Part shown: positions 49,061 through 59,782 of the stretch, one piece after another
Position numbering within the stretch: position 1 is the first letter of the stretch
Layout: each line of letters opens with the position of its first letter
Source: Anarhynchus alexandrinus
Taxonomy: Eukaryota > Chordata > Aves > Charadriiformes > Charadriidae
Length of the DNA stretch: 64,000 bases
Direction of reading: 5' to 3'
Assembly: GCA_008711295.1 (NCBI GenBank)
Contig: VUYV01000228.1
Span: forward strand, 589,715 to 653,714
Notes under the pieces: generated by a model
The model's input: only the letters and a program-made list of their open reading frames with translations
Told to the model about the DNA's origin: nothing
Databases searched by the model: none
Program-made: the position numbers and the translations under genes

Positions 49061-50744
49061 TTTTTTTTTTTTAACTTGTCTTTCTATTAAGGTACTCAGC
49101 TTGTTGCTGTTCAGCCAGCCGTTATCATCTTGAACACAGTAGATTTTATATGTGTTCTTCATATGGATGAAATGCCCTTTGAAGTCACTGGAAGTAGTGA
49201 ATAAATCTTCATCTTTAGGAGAGCTAAATTCTAAAGAACAGGGTGAAGAATGACCAGGAATAGTTTCTGTTCATCTTATTTCTAAATCTAATAAAAGTCC
49301 AGTTTAGATAAAATGGTCAACAGTTTAGTACTACTGTAGATTTAGGAAGGGCTAGAGTAGAGGGAAGGTTAAGCTCCATGTCTTCTTTGTTAAATGGGAG
49401 AAATTGTTCCTAAACAATGCTCAAAGAAAAATTGTGTTAATTTAAAAAGCACCATTTGTATTCGATCTTTTACTATGTGATAGTCTTGCAATAATAAAGT
49501 AGGTTGGTTTGGGCTTTTGTGTATATGTACTAAGAACTTTCACTTTTTATTACATCAGTAGTCACAGAGATTACAATGATTTCAGAGCTTGCAATGCAAA
49601 TTATATTGTGCTTACGTATTAGCTATTGTATTTCTCTGCCACAATAATAAAGCATTGCCTTTATTCTAATTTGTTTCTTCTCATATTTTTTATTCCTGCT
49701 TGCAGTTCAGAGTTCCTCAGAGCACAATTAGATTATTCACACTTCTTGCCAACTTCTAGTTTCAGCTGGCATGAAAAGAGGCAAGCAGAAGTCCTTGCTG
49801 ACTCTTGCATTAGTTCTGCTGTAAAAATTGTTCAGAAGACAGCAAACTCTTCAGGAAAGTCACAAAGTCATGCAGTATGAAACAATAAAATGTTGTGCCT
49901 CCATGTATTATATTGAATTGAAAATAACTTCTCCCATTCACTGCTTTCAGTGAACATAAAGTGGTTGTATCATGTCAGACTAAATATTCATTTGAAAAAA
50001 TGTCCTCTCTCTGCAGTAACCAGTAGAAGAAGCTGAGGCAGGGGTGTAAGACAATTAAGACATATTGTGATACAGCCTCAGCTAGGGCTTCAGGAGTCTG
50101 CAGTACAGCCATGTTGTGGAGAAAGTGTACCTTTATGTTTAACATAGCAATGATGGAAGTCTCCCCACTAAGCTGTTGGCTCACTCTTTGAAGCCATGCA
50201 AAATTTTACCATCGGCAGCTTGCTGTGACAGCAAGTTCTGTGGCTGAGCTATGTGACTATTGCCTTTTCTTGTTTTGAATCTTGAGAGCATCATTGTATG
50301 TGCCATAGTTCTTTATGTGAGAAGAGACAGTGACTATTCCTGTCCATTTCCCTTATGGTGCTACTGACTTCACAGGTCTCAGGGTTAGCCCTCTTTGGAT
50401 TGCTCCCTTTTGCCCTACTCATCTGTGCATCCAGCAATTCACATGTGTGATCATCTGGTGGCCTTGATTAGCACCTTTCTACTCATATGTTATCAGTTTC
50501 AGAAGGGACACCATGCTATTGACAAGGTACCTGCTCACAGCATTCGATTCAGGTGCACTATGGACACAACCTTATAACGATGTTTCTGGTTCACTCTAGA
50601 GCTCTAGACTTGTCCTCACGCTATTTGCTTTTCTCTCTCAGCACTACTAGACATTGACATGACATTTGCACAGAATTGCCTACTGTGTAACTAGGTTCTC
50701 TTTCCAGAGTGCTAACAGCCTGCGTGCAGTCTGACATTCTTCAG
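49061..50744. other. Intronic stretch between two ancient LINE pieces
   Basis: About 1.7 kb. It starts next to a T16-like run near 49059-49073. No gene or clear repeat is recognised. Part of 50380-50740 may be further decayed LINE sequence, but I cannot show it. Confidence 0.5.
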
Positions 50745-51065
50745 GTATGATTAGGATTGCCTTCTTCACATGGGCTTTGCATTTATCTACATGGAATTTA
50801 ATCTGCCATTTTATTACCAAGCCATTCAAAATCGTGAGAACTTTTGCAGGCAAGTTTACTTTTACCATGCTGAATGATTTTAATTTCAATTCAGTAAATC
50901 TTGCCACCTCCCAAATTGCCTCCTTTTCAAGATCACTTATGACTGCATTGACCAATTCAGGCCCTTGCACAGATCCATTCTCCAGGAAACTTGATCAGGT
51001 TTCCCTTTACCTCCTAGGCTTGACCACCTTGCTTAGAAATTTCAAAGCAAAGTTAGGGTCACATT
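50745..51065 (-). mobile_element. Ancient CR1/L3-like LINE fragment (reverse transcriptase part)
   Basis: On the minus strand the frame 50970-50680 retains IKFHVDKCKAHV, comparable with the 'MKFN-DKCKV' block that follows the FADD box in CR1. Plus-strand phrases 'tggaatttaatctgccattt', 'aaatcttgccacctcccaaa', 'tttcaagatcacttatgact' and 'gcccttgcacagatccattc' match in order the reverse complement of old amniote CR1/L3 elements. Diverged and non-coding. It repeats a region that also falls inside the 48290-49060 piece, so it is a separate insertion. Confidence 0.6.
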
Positions 51066-53690
51066 AAATTGTGTTCATCTAGTTGTTAATAATATGAGTT
51101 GTAAGAAGACATTTTTGACCTGCAATATTGAAAACGAATTTCTGTGTGGCACCAAGATTATCTTCAGGAAGAGCTTATGATTTCAGTGTTATATTTGTTC
51201 TGAATTGTTTTCTGTGTATTGAGATCTATTAAAAGTGTTCAGTAACATAATTTAAAATGGATTAGTACAGTTTTGTATATGTGTGGTAATGTTGTATTAC
51301 TGAGTTGATTCAATTTTTTTTCCATTGCTGCAGTTAATCTGTTGTTGATTATCAAAAGCAAAATCATTAGTATAATGGAGTACATCCTCTTGCTATGATT
51401 TCAGTGGAGCATGTCTAATAAACCAAGGCATCTGAAATTGGAATGTAATAAAAATGCAGTATTTATGTTAATAAAGTATTCCTGTTAAATGAGCACTGCT
51501 AATGAATCTGCTGTGAAGTTGAGCTTGTAATAAGGCTTGGGTTACAGAAGAATTTGCACAACTGGAGGACAGCATTTAGTTTTACAGCAATAGTTTGTCA
51601 TCTGTTAAAAATCTTTTCGATAAAGTACGTTATACTACTTTAAATAAAACTTACTGTGAAAATTCAGGTACCATAAGTGAAAGGTGTAAAGGTAGTTAAC
51701 GGTTGTTTCAGTTATACTCAAATACCATTCTTCATTGTGGATGAAGAAAAACTCAAGTGATTCTTTATGATTAGAAGGCTTAGGAAAGAGTGGAGTGTCA
51801 GGGTTTGTGTGGAAGGGTGCTGATACCATTCAGCAAACAACTGCCTCACCTTCTTTCTTTTGTTTTCAATGTTATACATTTTCTTTTTCTTTGTTTTCCT
51901 ATAAGGTGATTTTAATGTGAAATTCTAAACGTGAAAATCATGGATTCAACTTTTTCCAAAAAAAGTTGAGAATACAGAAGCACGGTCACCTTGCAAAGCA
52001 CACAGTAGACAGCTTTAAATAAAAGCGGCCAGGAAGGGAGTGTGGTTTATAACTGGAGTGATGGAAATCTCACCAGTGATCTTTTTTCATTATTCAAAAG
52101 GTAAATTGTAGAGGGAGAAGAGAAAATTGTTCTTCCAAAGACCAGTCCTTTCCCAGGCACTTTTCTCTGGGATTCAATCCCTAATCTCTATTCTGCCTGT
52201 GATGTAAGTGTCCATCTCTTGTCCTCAAGGAAGCCATATTTCAATTTTGCCAGCACTGCTGGTTAAATGCTAAGTACTGATGGTGTTGGTTCCTCTTCAC
52301 TGTAATAGCAAGGAAATTGCCCAAACTCTCGTGTCCCTGGTTCATCTCATTTCATGTGACAAGGAAAATACCCACCTGTCAAGACAGAACAAATGTGCTT
52401 TTACACCTTTAGGTAGGAGTTCTGTGAATAAAGAGTATTTGAGTAATTTTGTAACTATATATGTTTTTTCACAGTCACTCTGGCTTTAATATAACAGACA
52501 TAGCTGTTTTATTAAAGGCAAATCTAAGATATGTTAAGGTACTTCTCAGAATTAGGCTGTTGCTTTTCTCTATGTTATATGGAGTAGTATAGTAGTAGCT
52601 ATGTTTGCTCAAGCAGGGTCATTTGGGGTCTGAATGGGGTGGGAGGGAGATTATAGAAATTTTGTATTAAAATTCTGTTTATCTAAATATGAAAATTTTT
52701 ATTTCTCGTACATGATAATGGATTTTAAATAATTGTCATGGTTCTTAGCTTTGTTAGGAGGTTTTTTACATTTACTGCCCTATGCTTAATATTACTTCTA
52801 GTAGCAAAACCTCCATTCTAGAAAGAATTGTGGTAAAATGAACTAAATGTTTTGAGTCTGAGACATTGTGTCGTCAGACCTCCCTCACCTCTTTTGATTT
52901 CCTCAGTGTATAAAAGGCAAACTTCAATACCTGTCTCAAAATCTGATTATAGCTCAAGCTTACAACACCTTCTTGAACAACTTTTTCTATATAATTAGCA
53001 CATTTTCCTTACATATTAATTACAGACCAGTCTGTTTGGAGATGAAAAAGAGCAGCCTCTTCTCCTACATCTGCTACTCATGGGAAATAATTCTGTTTCT
53101 TTGGAGTTAGTAGGTGTTATCTTAGCAAAGACCAGTAAGTCTTCAATGTATTTATGATGATAATATTTTGCTCCTTCATATCACTTCCCATTTAAAAATA
53201 AGTATTCATCACATTAAATTAATAATGAGCTAAATTTTCTTCTAGGGAGGAAACTGAGTCAGAGAAAGTTTAATGAATTGCTCTTAGTTTAGCTGTTAGT
53301 TCAGAAAGGTATAAAGGCCAGATACTTTAACTCCTAGACCTGTGCTTCAGCCATGAAATGTATCTCTTCACTATTTAGAAGATGCTACAATTACTAATTT
53401 GATAGAAGTAGAATGCCTTTTCTTGCCACAGAAATATATTGGAAATTATTCAGTGTGAGTTATAGTAGCATCATATATAGCTTAATTGGTGTACTCTATT
53501 ATATGTATCCCTGCCAACAAACATATGCCAATGGTTATATTTCAGTCATTGAATTCTTTGTCCACATGGAAAAATAATAGTTTTGTTGAAATGAAGTCCG
53601 TTCAGTTTTTGAATGTTAAGTAGCACTGCCTGTTTGCATATGTCTGTAGGAAATACAAGCAGCTTTGTGCTCCATAGACATAAATCCAAG
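51066..53690. other. Intronic stretch without recognised features
   Basis: About 2.6 kb, AT-rich, frames under 70 codons. No recognised repeat family or gene. Confidence 0.55.
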
Positions 53691-53771
53691 GTCATAGAAT
53701 GGTTTAGGTTGGAAGCAGTCTTAAAGATCATCTAGTTCCAAACCCCTGCCATGGGGGATTGGAACCTCCCA

Positions 53772-56709
53772 CTAGACCAGGTTGCTCAAAGCCCCATCCA
53801 ACCTGGCCTTGAACAATTCCAGGGACGGGGTATCCACACCCTCCCTTGGCAACATGTTCCAGTGTCTCACCAACCTCATAGTGAAAAATTTCTTCTTGAT
53901 ATCTAATCTAAATCTACCCTCTTCCAGTTTAAAGCCATTCCCCCTCATCCTATCACTACATGCCCTTGTAAACAGTCCCTCTCCAGCTTTCTTGTAGGTG
54001 CCCTTCAGATACTGGAAGGCCACTGTAAGGTCTCCCCAGAGCCTTCTCTTCTTCAGGCTGAACAACCCCAGCTCTCTCAGCCTGTCTCCACAGGAGAGGT
54101 GCTTCAGCCCTCTGATCATCTTTGTGGCCCTCCTCTGGATCCGCTTCAACAGGTCCATGTCCTTCTTATGTTGAGTTCTCCAAATCTGGATGCGGTACTC
54201 CAGGTGGGGTCTCACCAGGGTGGAGTAGAGGGGCAGAATCATCTCCCTTAACCTGCTGGCCACGCTTCTTTTGATGCAGCCCAGGATACAGCTGGCCACT
54301 GGGGCTGCAAGTGCATGTTGCCAGGTCATGTTGAGCTTCTCATCAACCAACATCCACAAATCCTTCTTTTCAGGACTGCTCTCAATCCACTTGCCACCCA
54401 GCTTGTATTTGTGCTTGAGATTGCCACAACTCACATGCAGGACCTTGCGCTTGGCCTTGTTGAACTTCATGAGGTTTGCATAGGCCCTCCTCTCAAACCT
54501 GTCCAGGTCCCCCTGAATGGCATCCCTTCCCTCCAGCATGTTGACCACTCCACACATCTTGGTGTCATTGGCAAACTTGCTGAGGGTGCACTCAATCCCA
54601 ACATCTGTGTCACCAACAAAGATGTTAAACAGTACCAGTCCCAGTACTGACCCCCAAGGAACACCACTTGTCACAGGATTCGACTTGGACATGGAGCCAA
54701 TGACTCTTTGAGTGCAGCCATCCAGCCAATTCCTTATCCACTGAGTGGTCTGTCTGTCAAATCTATGTCTCTCCAATTTAGAGACCAGGATGTTGTGCAG
54801 AACAGTGTCAAGTGCTTTGCATAAGTCCAGGTAGATGACATCTGTTGCTCTCCTCTTATTCATCAACGCTGTAACCCCATCATGGTAGGCCACCAAATTT
54901 GTCATACATGATTTGCCTTTAGTAAAGCCATGTTGGCTGCCACTGATCACCTCTTTATTTTCTATGTGCCTTAGCAGAGTTTCCAGGAGGATCTGCTCCA
55001 TGATCTTGCCAGGCACACAGGTGAGACTGACCAGCCTGTAGTTCCTCAGGTCTTCCTTTTCTCCCTTTTTTAAAATGGGGGTTATGTTTCCCCTTTTCCA
55101 GTCAGTGGGAACTTCACCAGACTGCCACGACTTTTCAAATATAATGGAAAGTGGCTTAACAACTTCATCTGACAGTTCCCTCAGGACCCACGGGTGGATT
55201 TCATTAAGTCCCATGGAATTGTGTACCTTCAGGTTCCTTAGATAGTCTTGTACTAGATCTTTGCCTACGGTGAGCGGTTCTCCATTCTCCCGGCCTCTGC
55301 CTTTGCCTTCTGCAACTTGGACAGTATGGTTAGCGCCCTTGCTGATGAAGACTGAGACAAAATAGTCATCGAGTTCCTCAGCTTCCTCCATATCCCCCAT
55401 AACCAGGTCTCCTGTGTTCTGCCAGAGAGGGCCCACATCTTCCCTAGCCTTTCTTTAATCACTGACATACTTACAGAAGATTTTCTTGTTGCTCTTGATG
55501 TCCCTGGCCAGATTTAGCTCTATGTGGGCTTTAGCTTGCCTAACCTGGTCCTGGGCTGCTCAGACAGTTTCTCTGTATTCCTCTCAGGCTACCTGTCCTT
55601 GCTTCCATCCTCTGTAGGCCTCCTTTTTTCTTTTGAGTGTGTCCAGGAGCTCCCTGTTCATCCATACAAGCCTCCTGGCTTTTTTGCCTTTGCCTGACTT
55701 CCTCTTTGTTGGGATACATCGCTCCTGAGCTTGAGGTGACCCTTGAATACTAACCAGCTTCCCTGGGCCCCTCTCCCTTCCAGTGCTTTATCCCATGGAA
55801 CACTACCAAGCATATCCCTCAAGAGGCCAAAGTGTGCTCTCCAGAAGTCCCAGGTTAGTGAGCTTGCTGTGCACCCTCCTCACTGCCCTAAGGATCCTGA
55901 ACTGTAACATTTCATGATCACTGCAGCCAAGGCTACCCTTGAGCTTGACATTCCCCACTAGCACCTCCTTGTTGGTAAGGATAAGGTCCAGCATCGCTCC
56001 TCTCCTCGTTGGCTCCTCTACCACTTGGAGAAAGAAATTGTCATCAATACATTCCAAGAACTCCATGGATTTCTTGGGTCCTGCTGTGTTGTCCCTCCCA
56101 CATATATCAGGGTGGTTGAAGTCACCCATGAGGACCAGGGCCTGTGAACATGATGCCACTCCTGTCTATAGAGGGCCTTATCCGCTCTGTCATCTGGGTC
56201 AGGTGGCCTGTAGCAGACCCCCAGTGTGACGTCACCTGCCCCTGCGTTCACTTTAATCCTGGCCCATAAGCTCTTGGTTGGCTCTTCATCCATCCGTTGG
56301 TGAAGCTCCATGCACGCCAGGTGTTCATTGACATAGAGGGCGACACCCTCTCCTTGTTTTCCCTGCCTGTCCTTCCTAAAGAGTCTTTATCTTTCCATTC
56401 CAACTCTCCAGTCATAGGAGCCATCCCCCCATGTCTCTGTGATGCCAATGAGATCATAGCCCTGCAGGCACGTGCATGCCTCTAACTCCTCTTGTTTGTT
56501 CCCCATGCTACGTGCATTTGCATAGATACACTTAAGCTGGGTCCCCGTTGAAGCTGACTTACTGACTGGAGTAGCTGCACATCCTTTGTGCTGCTCTCCA
56601 GGTGGCCTTCCTTTGACGTGTTTTACCTGTTTCCTGTTTTTGCTCCTGTTGTCCCTGGCTAGTCTCCATAACACTTCGAGTGTTCTGCAGTGTACCCAGC
56701 ACATCTCCA
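53772..56709 (-). pseudogene. CR1 ORF2 remnant (endonuclease and reverse transcriptase)
   Basis: The endonuclease begins near 56570 with LKCIYANARSMGNKQEELEA and YDLIGITETWGD. It shifts frame to LGVCYRPPDPDDRADKA (56311-56018 frame) and then to ALVLMGDFNHPDICGRDNT and LGCSDHEML (56159-55803 frame), the GDFN and SDH boxes of APE-type nucleases. After further breaks around 55440-55800, a 554-codon frame (55436-53772) carries [50 protein letters not shown] (54558-54575), [19 protein letters not shown] and the end LDGALSNLV. The catalytic FADD box reads FAND, so the first aspartate of the pair is lost. At least four frame changes exclude a functional protein. Confidence 0.92.
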
Positions 56710-56816
56710 AGCAACAGGCTGAGGGCCTTTGCTAGTGCCCCATCCCTTAAACCTTGGTGTGTCATCCCTTGGCTTGTCACAGGTGAACCTGATAATACTC
56801 CCTTCCCCCAGCAAGT

Positions 56817-57818
56817 CTAGTTTAAAGCTTGGTCAATGAGACTCCCTAGTTCGTGAGCAAAGACCCTCGTCCCCCTTTGAGAAAGATGAACCCCATCTGA
56901 TGCCAGCAAGTCTGGTGCCATGTAGGCCATCCCATTGTCAAAAAAAAACAGAATTCTGGTGGTGACACCAGCCATGGAGACATGTATTAAGAGGCTGAGT
57001 GCATCTGTTTCTTCCAGTGTCACTGCCTGTAGCTAGAAGGAGAGAAGAAAAGATAACCTGCGCTGCAGATTCCCTTACTAACCATCCCAAGGCCCTGAAG
57101 ACTTTTCTAATCACCTTGGAGCTATGTGTTGCCATTTCACGACCCGCGTGGCTAATAGTCCAAGGCCTGTACCAGGCTAGGAAGTTTCCTAGTGATATCC
57201 CTAACCCAGGCCCCAGGGAGGCAGCATACTTCCCTAAGAGGAGGGTCTCCCCAGCATATTGGACCCTCTGTTCTCCTCAGAAGAGAGTCGCCTACAACTA
57301 CAACCCATCCTTTCTTCCTCGTGGAGGTGGTCATTACACAGGGGAGTAGGCCTTTCTGGTCCTGTCAACTTCTGTGATGTAGCTGGACCATCATCCACAT
57401 CATCTGTTGGCTGACCTACCTCATCCAGAGCCTCATACCTATAGTACAGAGGCACCTGGGTAGGCAGGGTGGGCAAGGAGGATGTTGGCTTGCTTCCCTT
57501 GGCACAGACTTGCCTCCATTCACAGCTCTTCATTTGGCTACCACCTTCAGCCTGGTGGGGGGACGATACGGGATCCCCTTGATCTTGTTTTTTTTCTGGT
57601 GTCTGTCCCTGTTTCTCTCTCAGGAAGGTCAGAGCATGATTCCACAAGTCTATCTCTTTCTCATACTCCCTGATGCTCCTTAGCCTTTCTGCTTCCTCTC
57701 TTAACTCTGCCACCAGGCTGAGCAGATCATCCACCTAGTCACACCTCACACAGCTATCATCCCTACTGCTGTCCATTAGCTGTGTAAGGTTGTGGCACTC
57801 CCTCTTAAAAAATATCAT
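56817..57818 (-). pseudogene. CR1 ORF1 remnant with SGNH-esterase domain
   Basis: Reading from ATG at 57818, the frame gives MIFFKRECHNLTQLMDSSRD and then a CxxC-type segment DDSCVRCD. A TAG stop (57737-57735) follows where CAG would be expected, and the frame reopens as VDDLLSLVAELREE, a likely short coiled coil. Further on comes VVVGDSLLRRTEGPI; GDSLL (57278-57292) is the block I SGNH nucleophile motif. A small deletion with stops near 57150 shifts the frame to ATHSSKVIRKVFRALGWLV and VIFSSLLLATGSDTGRN. A last shift leads to DLLASDGVHLSQRG, where DGVH (56886-56897) is the block V Asp/His motif, and the end IDQALN. CR1 ORF1 proteins with esterase domains are established for this LINE clade. 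Not functional here. Confidence 0.9.
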
Positions 57819-57840
57819 CTGTGTTGCTAATATTTCAGTA

Positions 57841-58183
57841 AGGATCTGTGCTAATAAGGGTTTAGATGTAGGTGAAGACTCAGTATTCAGCCTGTACCTA
57901 CGAACTCAGAAATATTACCTACAAACCTTTCATTAAGTGTTTCATTTAGTTTTGCAGTTAGATGAAGTAAAGATAAACCCAAGATCTCTGCCCTTCTGTT
58001 TAGTTAGAGGACATTATTTGGTTACTGTGGACAGTAGTGAAACCGAGACCAAAACAGTGTAAATAATTCCTACGGAATATTTTGAAGTTCTGTGCCTAAA
58101 GATAGCCATGATCTATAAGAATTAGTAATGATCAACAGTACCAATGTGGGTCCTGTTGTGGATAGAAGCGCTTTCATTTAATG
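57841..58183. other. CHSY3: Unique intron between CR1 and the exon acceptor
   Basis: About 340 bases of AT-rich unique sequence immediately upstream of the polypyrimidine tract. It contains no frame of note. A candidate branch-point context, TTTAAT, lies at 58177-58182, about 35 bases from the AG, but this is only a motif match. Confidence 0.6.
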
Positions 58184-58216
58184 TCTTTTTTTTTTTCTCT
58201 CTCTCTCTCTTTGTAG
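58184..58216 (+). promoter_or_regulatory. CHSY3: 3' splice acceptor of the CHSY3 terminal exon
   Basis: A strong polypyrimidine tract of eleven T followed by repeated CT (58186-58212), then TTTGTAG with the AG at 58215-58216. The first exon base is 58217. The AG forms an in-frame TAG directly upstream of the exon frame, so the open frame cannot extend left as unspliced coding sequence. The T-run and CT-repeat length are the kind of tract that can vary between individuals. Confidence 0.9.
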
Positions 58217-59782
58217 ATGCAGCAATTGTTCCATGAAAACTATGAACACAACCGCAAGGGTTACATTCAAGATCTTCACAACAGCAAGATTCACACAGCC
58301 ATAACTCTTCATCCAAACAAAAGACCAGCCTACCAATACAGGCTACACAATTACATACTGAGTCGTAAAATTTCTGAACTGCGCTATCGGACCATCCAGC
58401 TTCATAGGGAAAGCGCCCTGATGAGCAAGCTCAGTAATAGTGAAGTAAATAAGGAGGATAAGCAGCTGGGAGTGATGCCATCTTTCAATCATTTCCAGCC
58501 ACGTGAAAGGGATGAAGTCATCGAGTGGGAGTTCCTGACAGGAAAATTTCTTTACTCGATGGTGGAGAACCAGCCACCCCGGCAGAGCCTGAGCAGTGTC
58601 CTGCGGGCTGCACTGGATGACACCGTGATGCAAGTCATGGAAATGATAAATGAGAACTCTAGATCTAGAGGAAGGCTCATTGATTTCAAGGACATACAGT
58701 ATGGCTACCTCAGAGTGGACCCTCTGCATGGAGTGGAATACATTCTGGATTTACTGCTTTTGTACAAAAGGCACAAAGGAAGGAAAGTTACAGTTCCAGT
58801 GAGACGCCACGCATACCTTCAGCAATTGTTTAGCAAACCTTTCTTCAAAGAAGCAGAGGAGCTGGATGTAAGAAGCCTGCTGGAGGACACCAACACTGAC
58901 CCTCAATCTTCCTCTTTTCTTTCAAATTCTTTAAAGATTTTTTCCTCATCGTTCCAAGGCACCAAAGACATTGGGGGACACAGTAACAAGAAAATACATA
59001 TTCTTGTCCCTCTCACAGGAAGATTTGACATTTTCTCAAGATTTATGGACAACTTTGAGAAGACTTGTCTGATTCCCAGGCAGAATGTAAAGTTGGCGAT
59101 AATTCTTTTCAGTTCCGAGTCAGGCCAAGGCTCCAGCAAACACATAGAGCTAATGAAAGAATACAGCTTTAAGTATCCTAAGGCAGATATGACTCTGATT
59201 CCGATGGCAGGAAAGTTTTCTAGAGGTTTAGGTCTTGAAATGGCCTCATCTCAATTTGACAATGGCACTTTGCTGCTGTTCTGTGATGTTGATCTGATAT
59301 TCACACCAGACTTCCTCCAGCGATGCAGAGATAACACTATTCAGGGAGAACAGGTTTACTACCCTATCATCTTTAGCCAATATGATCCAAAAGTAATATA
59401 TGGAGGCAACCCTCCAGCTGACAATAGTTTTGTTTTCACAAAAAGAACTGGATTTTGGAGGGAGTATGGATTTGGAATTACCTGTATTTACAAAAGTGAT
59501 CTGCTTACTGCTGGTGGATTTGATACCTCAATTCAAGGCTGGGGACTTGAGGATGTAGATCTCTTTACTAAAGTGATAACATCTGGCCTGAAGGCTTTCA
59601 GAAGTCAAGAAGTAGGAGTCGTCCATGTTTTTCATCCAGTTCAGTGTGACCCCAATTTAGATCCAAAACAATATAAAATGTGCTTAGGGTCCAAAGCAAG
59701 TACATTTGCCTCTACCATGCAGCTCGCTGAACTCTGGCTACAGAAACATTTGGGTGTCAGGTACAATCGAACTCTCTCCTGA
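58217..59782 (+). CDS. CHSY3: Chondroitin sulfate synthase 3, terminal exon (C-terminal 521 residues)
   Basis: CHSY3 is a Golgi type II membrane enzyme that builds the GlcA-GalNAc backbone of chondroitin sulfate, using UDP-sugars and working with CHSY1 and CHPF (family knowledge). This exon carries the linker and the GalNAc-transferase half. Residues (counted from 58217) show GYIQDLHNSKIHTAITLHPN early, then IEWEFLTGKFLY, YGYLRVDPLHGVEYILDLLL and VPVRRHAYLQQLFSKPFF. The transferase domain starts near residue 257 with KKIHILVPLTGRFDIFSRF. DVD (357-359, in LLFCDVDLIF) is the metal-binding DXD motif, and WGLEDVD (442-448) is the GT7-type acceptor motif. Possible N-glycosylation sites are N349 and N517. 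The C-terminus LGVRYNRTLS distinguishes it from CHSY1. The frame begins at the first exon base, so this Met is internal, and the ~360 N-terminal residues lie upstream outside the window. No frameshift or missing key residue. Confidence 0.95.
   Translation: MQQLFHENYEHNRKGYIQDLHNSKIHTAITLHPNKRPAYQYRLHNYILSRKISELRYRTIQLHRESALMSKLSNSEVNKEDKQLGVMPSFNHFQPRERDEVIEWEFLTGKFLYSMVENQPPRQSLSSVLRAALDDTVMQVMEMINENSRSRGRLIDFKDIQYGYLRVDPLHGVEYILDLLLLYKRHKGRKVTVPVRRHAYLQQLFSKPFFKEAEELDVRSLLEDTNTDPQSSSFLSNSLKIFSSSFQGTKDIGGHSNKKIHILVPLTGRFDIFSRFMDNFEKTCLIPRQNVKLAIILFSSESGQGSSKHIELMKEYSFKYPKADMTLIPMAGKFSRGLGLEMASSQFDNGTLLLFCDVDLIFTPDFLQRCRDNTIQGEQVYYPIIFSQYDPKVIYGGNPPADNSFVFTKRTGFWREYGFGITCIYKSDLLTAGGFDTSIQGWGLEDVDLFTKVITSGLKAFRSQEVGVVHVFHPVQCDPNLDPKQYKMCLGSKASTFASTMQLAELWLQKHLGVRYNRTLS

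Larger units (their letters stand above)
53691..57840 (-). mobile_element. Nearly full-length CR1 LINE (antisense)
   Basis: About 4.1 kb of CR1 with its 3' end at the left ('tcatagaatggtttaggttg' at about 53694) and its 5' end near 57820-57840. Minus-strand order is ORF1 (57818 to about 56817), ORF2 endonuclease (about 56709-55800), reverse transcriptase (55436 to about 54200), ORF2 C-terminus (to 53772) and 3' UTR. Full CR1 is about 4.5 kb, so only the 5' UTR is missing, which is rare because most CR1 copies are severely 5'-truncated. It is inactive: ORF1 has a nonsense codon and frame changes, ORF2 has several frameshifts, and the RT catalytic box is altered. It lies antisense in the CHSY3 intron. 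Confidence 0.95.
1..58216 (+). other. CHSY3: Last intron of CHSY3 (3' part only)
   Basis: Everything left of the acceptor at 58216 is interpreted as intron on the same strand as the terminal exon. No open frame in this interval resembles the upstream part of a chondroitin synthase (the fringe-like GlcA-transferase half), and the only protein-like segments are CR1 remnants. CHSY3 in vertebrates is a three-exon gene with a very long second intron (family knowledge), which fits at least 58 kb here. The reading frame of the terminal exon starts exactly at its first base, so the intron is phase 0 (inference from frame). Whether an unrelated noncoding transcript also lies here cannot be told from sequence alone. 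Confidence 0.85.

Noticed and set aside
58217..58219. ATG at the first base of the terminal exon as a translation start
   Set aside because: It coincides with the splice junction, and the family continues in frame upstream, so it is an internal methionine codon of a longer protein.
58122..59145. Antisense frames overlapping the CHSY3 exon
   Set aside because: Shadows of a conserved coding exon read on the wrong strand. The sense frame is the one with family motifs.
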